From positions 13,328,085-13,392,084 of the forward strand of contig NC_064043.1 in the NCBI RefSeq assembly GCF_932526225.1: a stretch of DNA of 64,000 nt, in the 5' to 3' direction. The stretch comes from Nematostella vectensis (taxonomy: Eukaryota; Cnidaria; Anthozoa; Actiniaria; Edwardsiidae). Shown here one piece after another: positions 1 to 11,500 of this stretch (positions within the stretch are counted from its first letter, which is position 1; each line of letters begins with the position of its first letter). Both the position numbers and the translations under genes were made by a program. The notes beneath the pieces were generated by a model. That model was not told where the DNA came from and ran no database searches. It was given only the letters and a program-made list of their open reading frames with translations.

Positions 1-1146
1 TCTGGTAGATAAAATAGCTGTTACATTCCACAACGAAAGATAGGTGTTACACTGCACAACGCTACACACGTGATTATTATGACTGACAGCACTAACCAAC
101 CAGACCCCCACTACCCACAGGCCACCCAAACCTCCTCAACCCGCACTAACGACACTAACCAGCCATACTACCACAACCCTCACTAACCAGTAGGCCACCC
201 ATACCCATCAACTCTTCCACATTAGACGGAGTCTCAAAATTTTAAACCTTTTGTCCAGCCTAATTTTCATTTACTCTATTCTCCCGCATTGGCTATCTTG
301 GTACTTCAAAAACAATTGTTGTATTTTCTCAAGATTTTTTCCTTAAGCGAGGTTGACAGCTATGCATACCTCCACAACCCACACTAGCCACTAGGCCACC
401 CATACCTCTGCAATCCACTATTTAACAGAGGGGGCATTTGTAGGATACTGTAGGGGCATTCAATACAAAGTTTAGGAGGCGGGGGAGAGTTCAGAAAACA
501 GCCCAGTCACTTGCATTTTTCTGGTATATACCAGCTTGTTCTAGAAGTGAAGTTGTGAAGTCCCATTGTGAACGCTTTGTTGATGGGTATTCTGAATTTA
601 CTATAGCCTAGCTATTTTTTGGCAAGAAAATCTTGAAGCCGCCTATTTCTCTTATTTTCCTCTCCCTGCCCATTCCCTGTGTAACACATGATCCAAAATG
701 GTGGCCATGATATGCAAAATCTAAGTTTTCGGGGTTTGCTTGCCCAAAGGACCATCCAAAGCCTAGGGTAGGCTTTCTTTTTCTCTGCGAAGTACTGTGT
801 TCAGCTGCAGAAAAAGGATTTGACCTGACAACCTAAATATGAGACAAATAAAACAGCAAAACTAAATTGATGATTTTACTATTGTGACTTAAAATTAAAC
901 AGTTTACAGGTATAATACAATGCATGTTATTTCCCAACTGCAACCTGAAGATGGCAAAGCATAGAGTTCATTAGTCCAGTTGAAGTTCACAATATTAGTA
1001 GTCCCATCCTTTATGGAGAAGTATGTTTAAGAAGATGGAGGCAATATCCAAATTTCAATAAGTATAACTTGGGAAGCAGTGTTCAATGTTCAGTTATTAT
1101 TTTTTTTTAAGCTTCTTTACAAAATGTTTACTTGTACGACCAGTGC
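1..1146. other. Flank downstream of UQCRQ, no gene seen
   Basis: I find no convincing coding segment here. Positions 110-410 carry degenerate copies of a GGCCACCCATACC-like phrase (near 118, 193 and 392), which may be an old minisatellite. The 3' untranslated region of UQCRQ should lie just below 1147, but I see no perfect AATAAA on the minus strand there. Confidence 0.4.
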
Positions 1147-1395
1147 TTATTCATCGTTCTCGTAATCCTTGGGATTTTTTCTCTTTGCTAGCTCGTGACT
1201 GTGTTTTCCGTAGTTATAGATGGCGATGAGGGTGATGAATCCAGGAGCCATATACATAAGATTCGTCCCCATCCGTCTCCCCCAGTTGGCGATGCCCTTG
1301 CTAATCCCGGCAAAAGCTCGTTGCTCGAACGGTGATAACGTATAGGAGACAATATTCTTCGACTTTGCAAGATTACCAAACTCCTTGTGCCCCAT
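1147..1395 (-). CDS. UQCRQ: Cytochrome b-c1 complex subunit 8 (QP-C), single exon
   Basis: An 82-residue reading frame matches the whole length of the small ubiquinone-binding subunit of mitochondrial complex III, which in animals is also about 82 residues. Conserved landmarks are an N-terminal EFGNL, SPFEQRA near residue 22 and the C-terminal block KRKNP..YENDE. One hydrophobic segment (about residues 45-62, around YMAPGFITLIAIYNY) fits the single inner-membrane helix of this family. The ATG at 1395 is chosen because the family begins with MG and EFGNL within the first ten residues. No intron is needed. The gene is divergent from the ATP10-like gene, with 419 bp between the two start codons. 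Family identity is recognised from known motifs. The lack of introns could mean a processed copy, but the frame is intact and the promoter region looks real. Confidence 0.93.
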   Translation of the reverse strand: MGHKEFGNLAKSKNIVSYTLSPFEQRAFAGISKGIANWGRRMGTNLMYMAPGFITLIAIYNYGKHSHELAKRKNPKDYENDE

Positions 1396-1814
1396 ATTAC
1401 TTCGTTAACCTCGTGAAATTATGATATTTCTTGTAGAGTTTCGTAACCGGCACAATCCAAGATGGCTGCCGAGATGTGTAGATCCAGCGAGCAAAGAATC
1501 CTGGGAAGACTTGTTTCCTGGCCTTCTGATTGGTTGAAGCAGTTCTATTTTCTCTTAGCCAATAGAAAAGTTCCAAGGAAGTTTCGTGTCAAGAGAGTAG
1601 ACAGCTGACTACTACATACTATCGGCTCAGTAAACACTTGCACCTTTGCAGTCCAAAAATAGCGAAATTCGGTTTCGAACCTTATCGCAAAAAAATGATT
1701 TTTAGCCATTAGGAGGCATACCACTCCTTAAATATGGCTTATATCATGGGAAACGCCATGCTCTAGCGGATGATTTTATGACTTGTACGATTTCGTGATA
1801 GAAGCAGAGGCTAA
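1396..1814. promoter_or_regulatory. Shared divergent promoter region of UQCRQ and ATP10
   Basis: The two start codons point away from each other across 419 bp. The region holds a YY1-like element AAGATGGCTGCC at 1459-1470, an ATTGG (reverse CCAAT) at 1529-1533 and a CCAAT at 1559-1563. No TATA box is evident. YY1 and NF-Y (CCAAT) sites are typical of housekeeping and nuclear-encoded mitochondrial genes. Transcription start sites are not visible, so bidirectional use is inferred. Confidence 0.5.
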
Positions 1815-2194
1815 ATGGACGATCAAGATGGGGAGAGGGAATCTTTTCGACTGGTCGTTCCCAAACACCGGTTACATGACGACCAGTTTACAAAAGATAA
1901 CCACGAACACTTGAGGGACAATCGTGACAACAAGATCAAAACTACAAAGTATACAATATGGTCTTTTATACCGAAAAATCTCTTCGAGCAGTTCCATCGC
2001 TTTGCAAATATTTATTTCCTCTTTATCGTGGGTTTGAACTGGGTTCCGGCTATCAATGCGTTTGGAAAGGAGATAGCAATGCTACCCTTGATTTTCGTGC
2101 TTGCTGTTACCGCAGTCAAAGACTTATTTGAAGATCGAAGACGATACAACTCAGACAAAAAGGTTAACAATACAATCTGCCAAGTGTATAGTAG
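1815..2194 (+). CDS. ATP10: ATP10 exon 1: N terminus, M1 and M2
   Basis: The exon encodes the cytosolic N terminus and the first two membrane helices. It contains [21 protein letters not shown] and [17 protein letters not shown], hallmarks of the P4-ATPase entry region. The donor GTATGC at 2195 leaves two bases of a serine codon, which exon 2 completes. The roughly 930-bp intron that follows shows nothing I can name. Confidence 0.92.
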
Positions 2195-5100
2195 GTATGC
2201 AATGTTTCAATCTACAAATGTAGCAATCTGTAAATTCCTGTTTTTCCTTTAAACTAACTGAATTACCATATAACTATCCAGAATTACGAATTAATTGCTT
2301 AAATCACGAAATCATGTGTTCTCCTTGAAATAATTTCAATTTTAGGCAAATATTTATTAAATCAAAGGCAATTGTGAATGAGGTGTAGAAACACCTTTGA
2401 TGAATGGTGTGAAGATTGAGTCGAAAATTGAAGTATAATGAGTTCACACATTTTCGTATTGATTTTCGTGTAGAAACCTCTATTTGCCTTTCCTGTTAGA
2501 TTCGATTTTTCACTAAAATTCTTTTTTTTTCTGAAAATATGTTAGCAGCTGTAAATTTTTCCTAGAGGTGAGCAAGCTTCAGACAACAGACATCCCTAGT
2601 ATTTGCAGAAGGGGAGGGGGTGGGGTAATGTCGCCTTTCCTGTCCCCCAGCCTCTAGTAGCTGCAGCCCTGGAAATTAGATTGTCCAACTTCCCTTGTTT
2701 CCATTATTATTCAAACACAAGAGCAGAAAAATATAATTATGAATTATTTCTTTGTTTTCATTTTAAATATTTTTTATTATCTTATATCTGTGCTATTCCC
2801 AACAGAATGATATAATTATGTATTATGTATGTCTAACATTTGTAATAATGTAAAAACATATTTTTATTAAGTGATGTTTTGGTTACCATTGTGGGCCATG
2901 TTGCTGTAATTCTTGGTATCATTGTATATGTGTACCCCTCATTGATCCTTGAGGGATTCCCTTAGGGAAAGGGAGGTTATAGTGTTTACAGAGCATCTTT
3001 AATGTATCGTATACCAATTGGTCACTCCCAAGTTTTAGCAATTAGTTCTCTTCAGGGAGGATATTATATTTTGTATGTTCATATGCATCCATATATCTTG
3101 ACCCAAATACTCTATCTTTTTAGTGCTTCTGCCAGTTATATAGCCACAAAATGGAAAGATGTGGTTGTCGGAGACATTATCAAGCTAAGCAGCAATGAAA
3201 TCATCCCTGCTGATATCCTCCTACTGAATTCTAGTGATGAGAATAATATATGCTATGTCGAGACTGCAAATTTAGATGGAGAGACTAACCTTAAACAAAG
3301 AGAAGTGGTTAATGGATTATTTAAGGTAAGGGGTCAAAGGAACATCATGGAAAAAATTGAGTGTTTTTCTGAGTGTCTTATTAAAATAATAAAGCTTTCA
3401 CTACTGTGATGACGTTCTCACTTATGCCTGTGAGATTATCAGAAAGCTGTGCTATGTTGCTTTCAGTTACGCCTGTGATATTATCAGAAAGCTGTGCTAT
3501 AATACTTTCACTTCAGATTATCATATTATTATATGCTCTCAAGAATGCACAAGAGTTCTGTGTCCCACTATAATGCAATTAAAATTGAAAGTCACAGAGC
3601 ATAGGCCTTCCTCTCTGCTTGTAAGGAAAACACAGGAGAGAACATTAAGCCAGTCTAGCATGGGCCTGGATAAACCAGAAAAGGGAAATTTTTTGTTTAC
3701 TCTGGAGGCCATAGCTAGTAAAGGCCAGTAGAGTAGAGGGTAGGAGCAAAGTAGACTCAGCCAACAAATGCAAGGAATGACTGAGACTAAATTTTCTAGC
3801 TACTGCTTTGCTCCAAGATGCTCAATTAAAAGTTCAAAGTATCATAATAATAACCTTCTACGTACAGACAGTGACAGCAAAGGAGAATACCCACCTGTAT
3901 CTTATTAAACTTGTTTGCTTCATTTTTAGGAGGATGAAAGGTTTTCTCCTCGAAATTTTAACTTTAAACTCAAGTGTGAAACACCAAACAACCACATCTA
4001 CAGATTTCATGGGGCAATGTAAGTAAAAATGACTTTATGCAGAAAAACTACTTGGATAACAAGATATGTGTGGTATATTAGTCTTAGAGTCCAATTGGAG
4101 TCTCAAGTTGAAATATGTGATTGAGATGACAAACGATAGAAGAGTGTGTATAAATGTTAAACATTGCTTTGGCGAGGTGCTTTTTTTTCTGGTTTTCTGG
4201 TTTCTCTCCATCCACAAAAATCAACAATTTCCATCTAAGCTTTGTTCTGTGGTCAGGCAAAGTTGTAATGTATTTTAACATGCACAATGCAATTCACTGT
4301 GCCTTTAGCTCTTTTTTTAAGACAAGAAATAACTGCAGCCCTTGCCAAAGGGGTTATGGTATCCTTAGTTATCCTCTGTGCTAATTTGTACATTGTTTGT
4401 TATTTAGTCATGTTGCTGGATTTCATTTGTCTTTATGATGTTTTTTTAGTGAGCTGGACGACTCCCATACGCTTGCTGTTGGAAAGGAGAATCTGTTGTT
4501 GAGAGGTTGTATTGTCCGTAACACTAAGAATGTTGAGGGCATGGTGGTCTATGCAGGTTTGTACTGTATCTCTGTTCAAAAGACTTGAACACGAGACTTT
4601 TGGTCTTAGAAATGACGTTTGGAATTTGTCTTTTGCACTTATAACATTTAAAAAAATACATTTCCATCTTCCAATAGAGAACTTGCACTAAGAGATCATG
4701 TTACCTTTTAAGTGACAAATTTAAACCAAAATAAACACATAATTGACTGCGCCCGTCTCACCCAAGAACAACAAGACGTATTGAGATTTTTCTGAAAAAA
4801 ACTTTCTCCGGCTTTATTCGTAAGAGCTAAATAAGTTGCTTTTTGTTGTTATTTTCCCACTAAAATACTGAGCGTGTGCGAGTTTGCCACCCAAAAAGTG
4901 ATATAATAGCCTTATTCCCCTAATCAAATAAAACTGATTTTGTTGTAATCATTGACTTCTTGACAGGTCATGACACCAAAGCCATGCTCAACAACAGTGG
5001 GCCACGATCCAAGCACAGCAAGGTTGAACGGGACCTCAACCTCGACGTCATTGCATGTGTTGTCATATTATTCACGCTTTGCTTCCTTGGAGGCCTTGGT

Positions 5101-8100
5101 TAGTTCATAAAACATGCCCTCATAAGAATTATAAATCGAAAAATGGACCATTAGAGTTATTTAGTTTTTTTTGGCTCATTCCATGTTTGCCAATTTATTG
5201 AATAAGCTGATGTAAACAACATGCTTTTTATTTTTCTGGAATCCTTTACTACCCATTTAATAGTGAAAATTAAATGATGAAGCCTTTTTTTAAATTATAG
5301 TTGTTACATTGATGCCATTGCTCACTGATATCAATACATAAATTTCACATTCCAGGTTGTGGTATCTGGACTCAAAATAATGATTTCTTTAATGCACATT
5401 TTGCACCTGGTGGCGAGAGTTCAGCTCCAATGGAAGGATTCATCCGATTCTGGACTTTTATTATCATTTTACAGGTGAGTACAGGGCAGGGTAGGGGTGC
5501 ATGTGGGATGGGGTGTAGAACTAACTATTTATCCATGTCATCCCGGTGGGCCTAGTGTTAAGCCTTGTGTACATATACCCTGTCAGGATAGGGGTAAGGG
5601 GTGTGGTAGGGACCCTTTAGCACCATAATATTACCTCAAAATGTTGCTATCCGAAATTACAAGAAATAAAATACTGCACTGGTTGACTAGGATAGAAAAT
5701 TTAGCAGATGCCAGCAGATGTGAAAAATAGAATTCTCCCAATTAAAGCATTGGGATCTTAGGGGTATATTTGTCTTGTTTTCAATAGTAAGACAAAAATC
5801 AAACAAACATTAGAGGAGTACAAATAGATAAATGAATTATTGTTGTTTTGTGTCTTGCAGGTTCTTATTCCATACTCCCTATATGTGTCAGCGGAATTGG
5901 TCAAGCTCGGTCAGGTTTTCCTCATATCAAGTGACCTTCAGCTCTACCATGAGGAGACAGATCAGCCAGTGATATGCCGTGCACTAAACATCAACGAGGA
6001 CCTTGGTCAGATCAAATATGTGTTCTCGGACAAGACAGGAACTCTAACGGAGAACAAGATGGTCTTCAAGAAATGCACAATTGGTGGAGTAAACTACCCC
6101 CATGAGAGTGCACAAGGTTAGCGGCCAATCCTCCCCCTACTATGAGGGTACTCTGGTATAGAAATGGAGGGAAGGGAGATTTGTATGAACTCTTTTGCTA
6201 AAATGTTTTCAAATATGCATTGGATGTTGTACATAATATTGAAATACTGTAGTGTCATATTTTTTACAAGACTTGATTCTCATAAGATTAAATATCTGAA
6301 TTTAGTGATTGTGACGCCATTAATCAGATAGCATGTTTTTAGCCCAACTTCACAAAAACTGTCAAGATGGTTGTAACAATTAAAGTAACAAGCTTTACAA
6401 TTAAATCTTATTCTCATAGCGCTTAACAATGGGGAAAACAATGGGGGGCACGCCCCTACTGGTCATTTCCTTATATTTTTTTACATTTATTGGTAGGCAC
6501 ATACCCCCAGTGCCCACACATGTTAAAGGAAATTTGGCCCATCACATGTAATAGGGGTTTTTCAAGATTCAAAACCGAAGGAACCAATCATGTTTGACCC
6601 GGTCAGTATAAAAACTGAAACAGGAGTTTAGGATGGTGCACAAATAATCAATCAATTAATAATTTATTGATTTCTATAGCATGTTCTAATGACAAGATGA
6701 TCGAACATTCTAAAATTTGTCTGAATTTATGAAGCCTGAAAAATTTCCTAACTTTTATGCATAATGTGAATGTTTCACATGTATGATTAGTATGTGTGAT
6801 ATGTGCTGTGCTTTCAGGAGGCAAAGATTTGCCTGATGCTGGTCCATCAGACACTGAAGATGAGCAATACATGCAACAGGTCAGTAGCCAGGTAACATTG
6901 GAGAAGTCCTTCTGTGGTCTTTTAAGGGAAATATATACATAAAGTGTTGACTAAGATGGTTACATAGCTGTCAATTCAATCGCATTAGGCGGGTGTTACG
7001 AGAGTTTGGATCCATCACAAGCCTTATTTTTGTGAGAATTTTCATACACTCTCTGTATTCCCCACATTGGCTCTTGGTTTTTTGGACATATCTACTGTAT
7101 TTCACCCGATTTCACAAGATTTCTGTCCATGTTGGGTTGACACTAGTTTATAGGCATGAATTTGTTTGATCAATTGAGCTTTAGGGCAACAGCTATAGTA
7201 AAACATTACTGCCGTGGCCCTAAAGCTCAATTGATCCAGGTTGTTTCACCCTTTTCCAAGTATCCTGGTAGTTAGGTTGATGGTATGGTTATCACTGGTT
7301 TATGTACATGAGTGTTCTTCCACCCTTTTCTAGTATACTGCTAAAAGTATTGGTGGTGCTCACCATTATAAAGCAGAACGGTTGGGATCCATGTTAAGAA
7401 CCCATTTTTAATAATACTGTACTTGTGCTTGATTTGGTGGAGAAACGTTAAAAAAAGTTATGAGACTCTAGTGCATAGGTAGGATTGTTGGAAGTGAAAT
7501 CTAGGGGGTGATACTATATCTAGGGAAGCACAATCTAATTGGGGCAAGGCACAACAGACAATACAATAAACAGGCAACGTAACATTTTCCAATTTTATTT
7601 GTGTGAAAACCTGGGAGAGACTGGCTCCTTTGGGCACTGTTGCTCTTTTTGGGTATCATTTTCCTTCTCCAATTCTTTCAATTTCATGTTTTATCCACTG
7701 GAGTCTCAGGGTCTAACAAGGTGAGATCCCACCCTATCAATGGGAAACAAATAGTATCAATTAGCTAGAGATAACGAGAGAACTCTGCCCAACTCTAAAC
7801 TCTCGTTATTTGTAGGAAATGTCTGAGTTACCTTATGATGCTGATTTGGCTCAAGTTATCTCAGGTGACTCATACAAAGACAATGGCAGCCAATCATCCT
7901 TCGTCCGCGAGTTCTTCATCCTACTCTCCATATGTAACACGGTAGTGGTAAATAAACACGCCAGACCACACCCATACCAGTCAGGCCCACCTCCCAGAAA
8001 CACCTCGGAGATGCACCCTTCTGATAAGGGTATCAACGTTAGAAGACAGAATTATGAAGAAAGGGATTTACTTAGTAGTCCAGATGTGAGTCATACGCCA

Positions 8101-11100
8101 ACTACTGAGGAGGTGTCTTTAGGACGTGGGCCTCTGATTGTCAACGTCGAAAGCGGGTGGGTTAATAATGGGCTTGTACCCTCCCCTGCGAGACCCGTAC
8201 AGGTCGAAAGGGATCCACCAAATGGATTCACTGGGAACAGCTTAAGCCAAAGCCCAGTTGCCAACAGGACACGAATCCCAAGCAACTTCAGTGTAGACTC
8301 AAACCTAGACTCTTCACTTTTAGAGATAATGGACTCGAAAGCATGGGAAAGTATTTCTTATGAAGCAGAGTCGCCAGATGAGGCAGCGCTGGTAAAAATG
8401 GCTTGCTCCTATGGATACAGACTTCTATCACGCTCGCCGAACAGTGTAACAATCTTCATACCCGGTGAGGGTGTAGTTAAGTTTAAGGTCCTCCACGTGT
8501 TATCGTTTGACTCGACTCGTAAGAGGATGTCGGTGGTGGTGCGGCGACCAAGCGATGGCGCTGCACTGATGTACTGCAAAGGGGCGGATTCTGCTGTGTT
8601 GACGAGACTAACGCACGCCAGCTACGCGGACGAAGCTGTGGAGGGGGGCGTGAAATCCACGCTTGTCAATCAAATTGATAGACACCTGACCATGTACGCC
8701 AGGGATGGCCTCAGGACTTTATGTATGGCGAAAAGAGTAAGTAGTAAAGTCCACAATAGAAGATTCTGGGCCGTCTCTTGATACTCAACTTATCCTCAAA
8801 AGAGATTACGTGTTAACAGTACTCCCATATACCGAGTGCAAAATTTGTAAGCGCAAATATCAAATGTCGAATTGGCAACCATGGATTTCACTATATTTTA
8901 TCCAATGCAGAAACAATATACGTATGAGTTGCATGATTATCCGTAGACAATAGAGGTATGGTTCTGGCATTACTGGAGTTTATTTATCACTGTATTCTTA
9001 CGAATAATAAGTACTTAAAGGCCACTTTTGGTCATAGATCTGCCATTTGATATTTTGACATTTGCTGTTTGCTCTGACGACGTTTTTGAAAGAAGTTTAT
9101 TCTGTAATCGTTAAAGTTTGTTGAAAATCTTAGATATCCTAGTAGATATCTATTAAATTCCACCGTATGTTATTGCATGATTAATGCATAAAGAACTCAC
9201 ATGACATGTTTTTCGGGTTATTTAGACAACCGTGATTGGTTTGTTAATGATGAGGTCTGTCATGTCATGTCAATCAGGAGCTGTCAGACAGCGAGTATCA
9301 TGATTGGCTAACAGAGCACAAGAGGGCGGAGACTGCCTTGCAGCATCGGGAACGTCTCCTCCAGGAGTCCGCTCAGAAGCTAGAGAGCAACATGGAGCTT
9401 CTGGGAGCTACCGGGATAGAGGACCGCTTACAGGACGGGGTCCCTGAGACCATTGCCAAGCTGAGGGAAGGGGGACTCAAAGTGTGGGTGCTGACAGGTG
9501 ATAAGCAGGTAAGGACCTCCGTGTGAGCACCCTAGTAAAAACGGTCTTAAATGATTCGACTCTTGAAGTGTTGTTGTGCCACACCACTGCATGTCTTGGA
9601 GACATGTAGTAGTGTGGCATATGTGAACGTGTAAAATTTTCTCCGGTGCTTCGATGTTTCCTGGAGAAGGGCTTTAAACCCTGAGGGTTGCTTACTTTTT
9701 CTGCACCACACCCAGGGTAATATTTTTCTTGTATAAACATTAAACTGATAATCACGGGGTGCGTGACTTTTGTTGTTATGTGATAGGAGCTTATTGAGTG
9801 TGATGTGAAGTGCCATTATGTATCGTACAGCAAGTTAGACGACATTTGTAGTGTGCTAGCTTTGTTCATTATTGCGACTTCTTTTCTCCTTAGGAAACGG
9901 CCATAAACGTTGGGTATGCGAGCAAGCTTTTAGACGCCAGTATGCAGAAGATTACTCTTAACGCTAAAAATAAGGTAGTACAAACACGAATATTGTCATT
10001 CCTAATATTATCTTGATAATAAGCTAGCGCAATCGCTAATAAGAGGATTTCTTGGTTCCGTAGGATGAGTGCTCTTGTCAGATCTACTCCTGGCTGAACC
10101 ATCTGAAACTTGAGCCCACGATGAGCAGTATCAGCGGTTCTACGTCTTACACAACCGTCTCATTTGATTCGCGTATAACCGCTGACCAACCGCTGGGCCT
10201 GATCATCGATGGTCCAACGCTGATTTACGCATTGGAGAAACCGCTGGATGAGAAGTTCCTGCATTTGGCGGCTCGATGTCAGGTTGTGCTGTGTTGCAGG
10301 GCGACCCCGATGCAAAAGGTATAACAGAACTACGTCATAATCGTGAAGAGGTTAATGACCCATGACGTCATTAACACCTTGACGTTACAAGCCCTAATCT
10401 AGTCCTTCAAAATTACAAAAAAACTACGAGCAAAATATTCCATTCAGACACTACGCAGACACAATACCGCAACTCTCTCTTCCAACGGCTGTATAACTCC
10501 TCTCCTTTTTCTAGGCTTCTGTGGTCGAGCTAGTCCGCGATGGTCTGAAGGTCATGACCTTGGCTATCGGCGACGGCGCTAATGACGTGAGCATGATTCA
10601 GATGGCGGATGTGGGGATAGGCATCACGGGACAAGAGGGCATGCAGGCTGTCATGGCCAGCGACTTCGCCATCGCGCGCTTCAGGTTCCTGGCGCAGCTA
10701 CTCCTGGTGCATGGCCACTGGTGCTACGACAGGATTACCAAGATGATATTGTACTTCTTCTACAAGAACGCGGTATGACCGGTTTACCCCTCTTAACCCA
10801 CGTCTGTGCTTTTAAAACTTAAGAATTTGGTTTCCATCCTGAGTCTCCCATATGTGTTAGGGTAAATGGGGGGGGGGGGGGGGGGGGAGTTGAATTTAGT
10901 GGATGTCAACCCGGGCCCCCATCATGGACCAAATGGGGCGAGGGGGTAGTTGGATTTTCACCTGAGAAATTTGGGGTTCAACCATGCTTTTCCCTGTCAT
11001 CCTAAATTAGGCTCAGGTACCTATGAAAGCTCCTCCTTGGTACACCCCTAACAATATTAATGCATGTTTTTTTTATTCAGTTTGATAACGGTCTCTCCAT

Positions 11101-11426
11101 AATCCTTCTAATCCTCCTGTACTCTTACCTGCCATACCTGCCTTTTACCACTTACTAACCTCTGTTTTGTCTCTTGCCCGTAGATGTTTGTCCTCGTACT
11201 ATTTTGGTACCAGCTGTATAATGGTTTCTCGGGGTCGAATGTCATCGATGACCTCTCCCTCATCTTCTTCAATCTTATCTTCACGGCGGCGCCTCCCATC
11301 GTGTGTGGAATACTTGACAAGGATCTACCGGCAACACTTCTCAAGGAGAACCCCCAGCTATACAAGGCGGGGCAGGAAGGCCAGGTTTGTACTCTGGTCT
11401 ATTATTATGGTGATGGTGGTTGTGGG

Positions 11427-11500
<74 letters not shown>

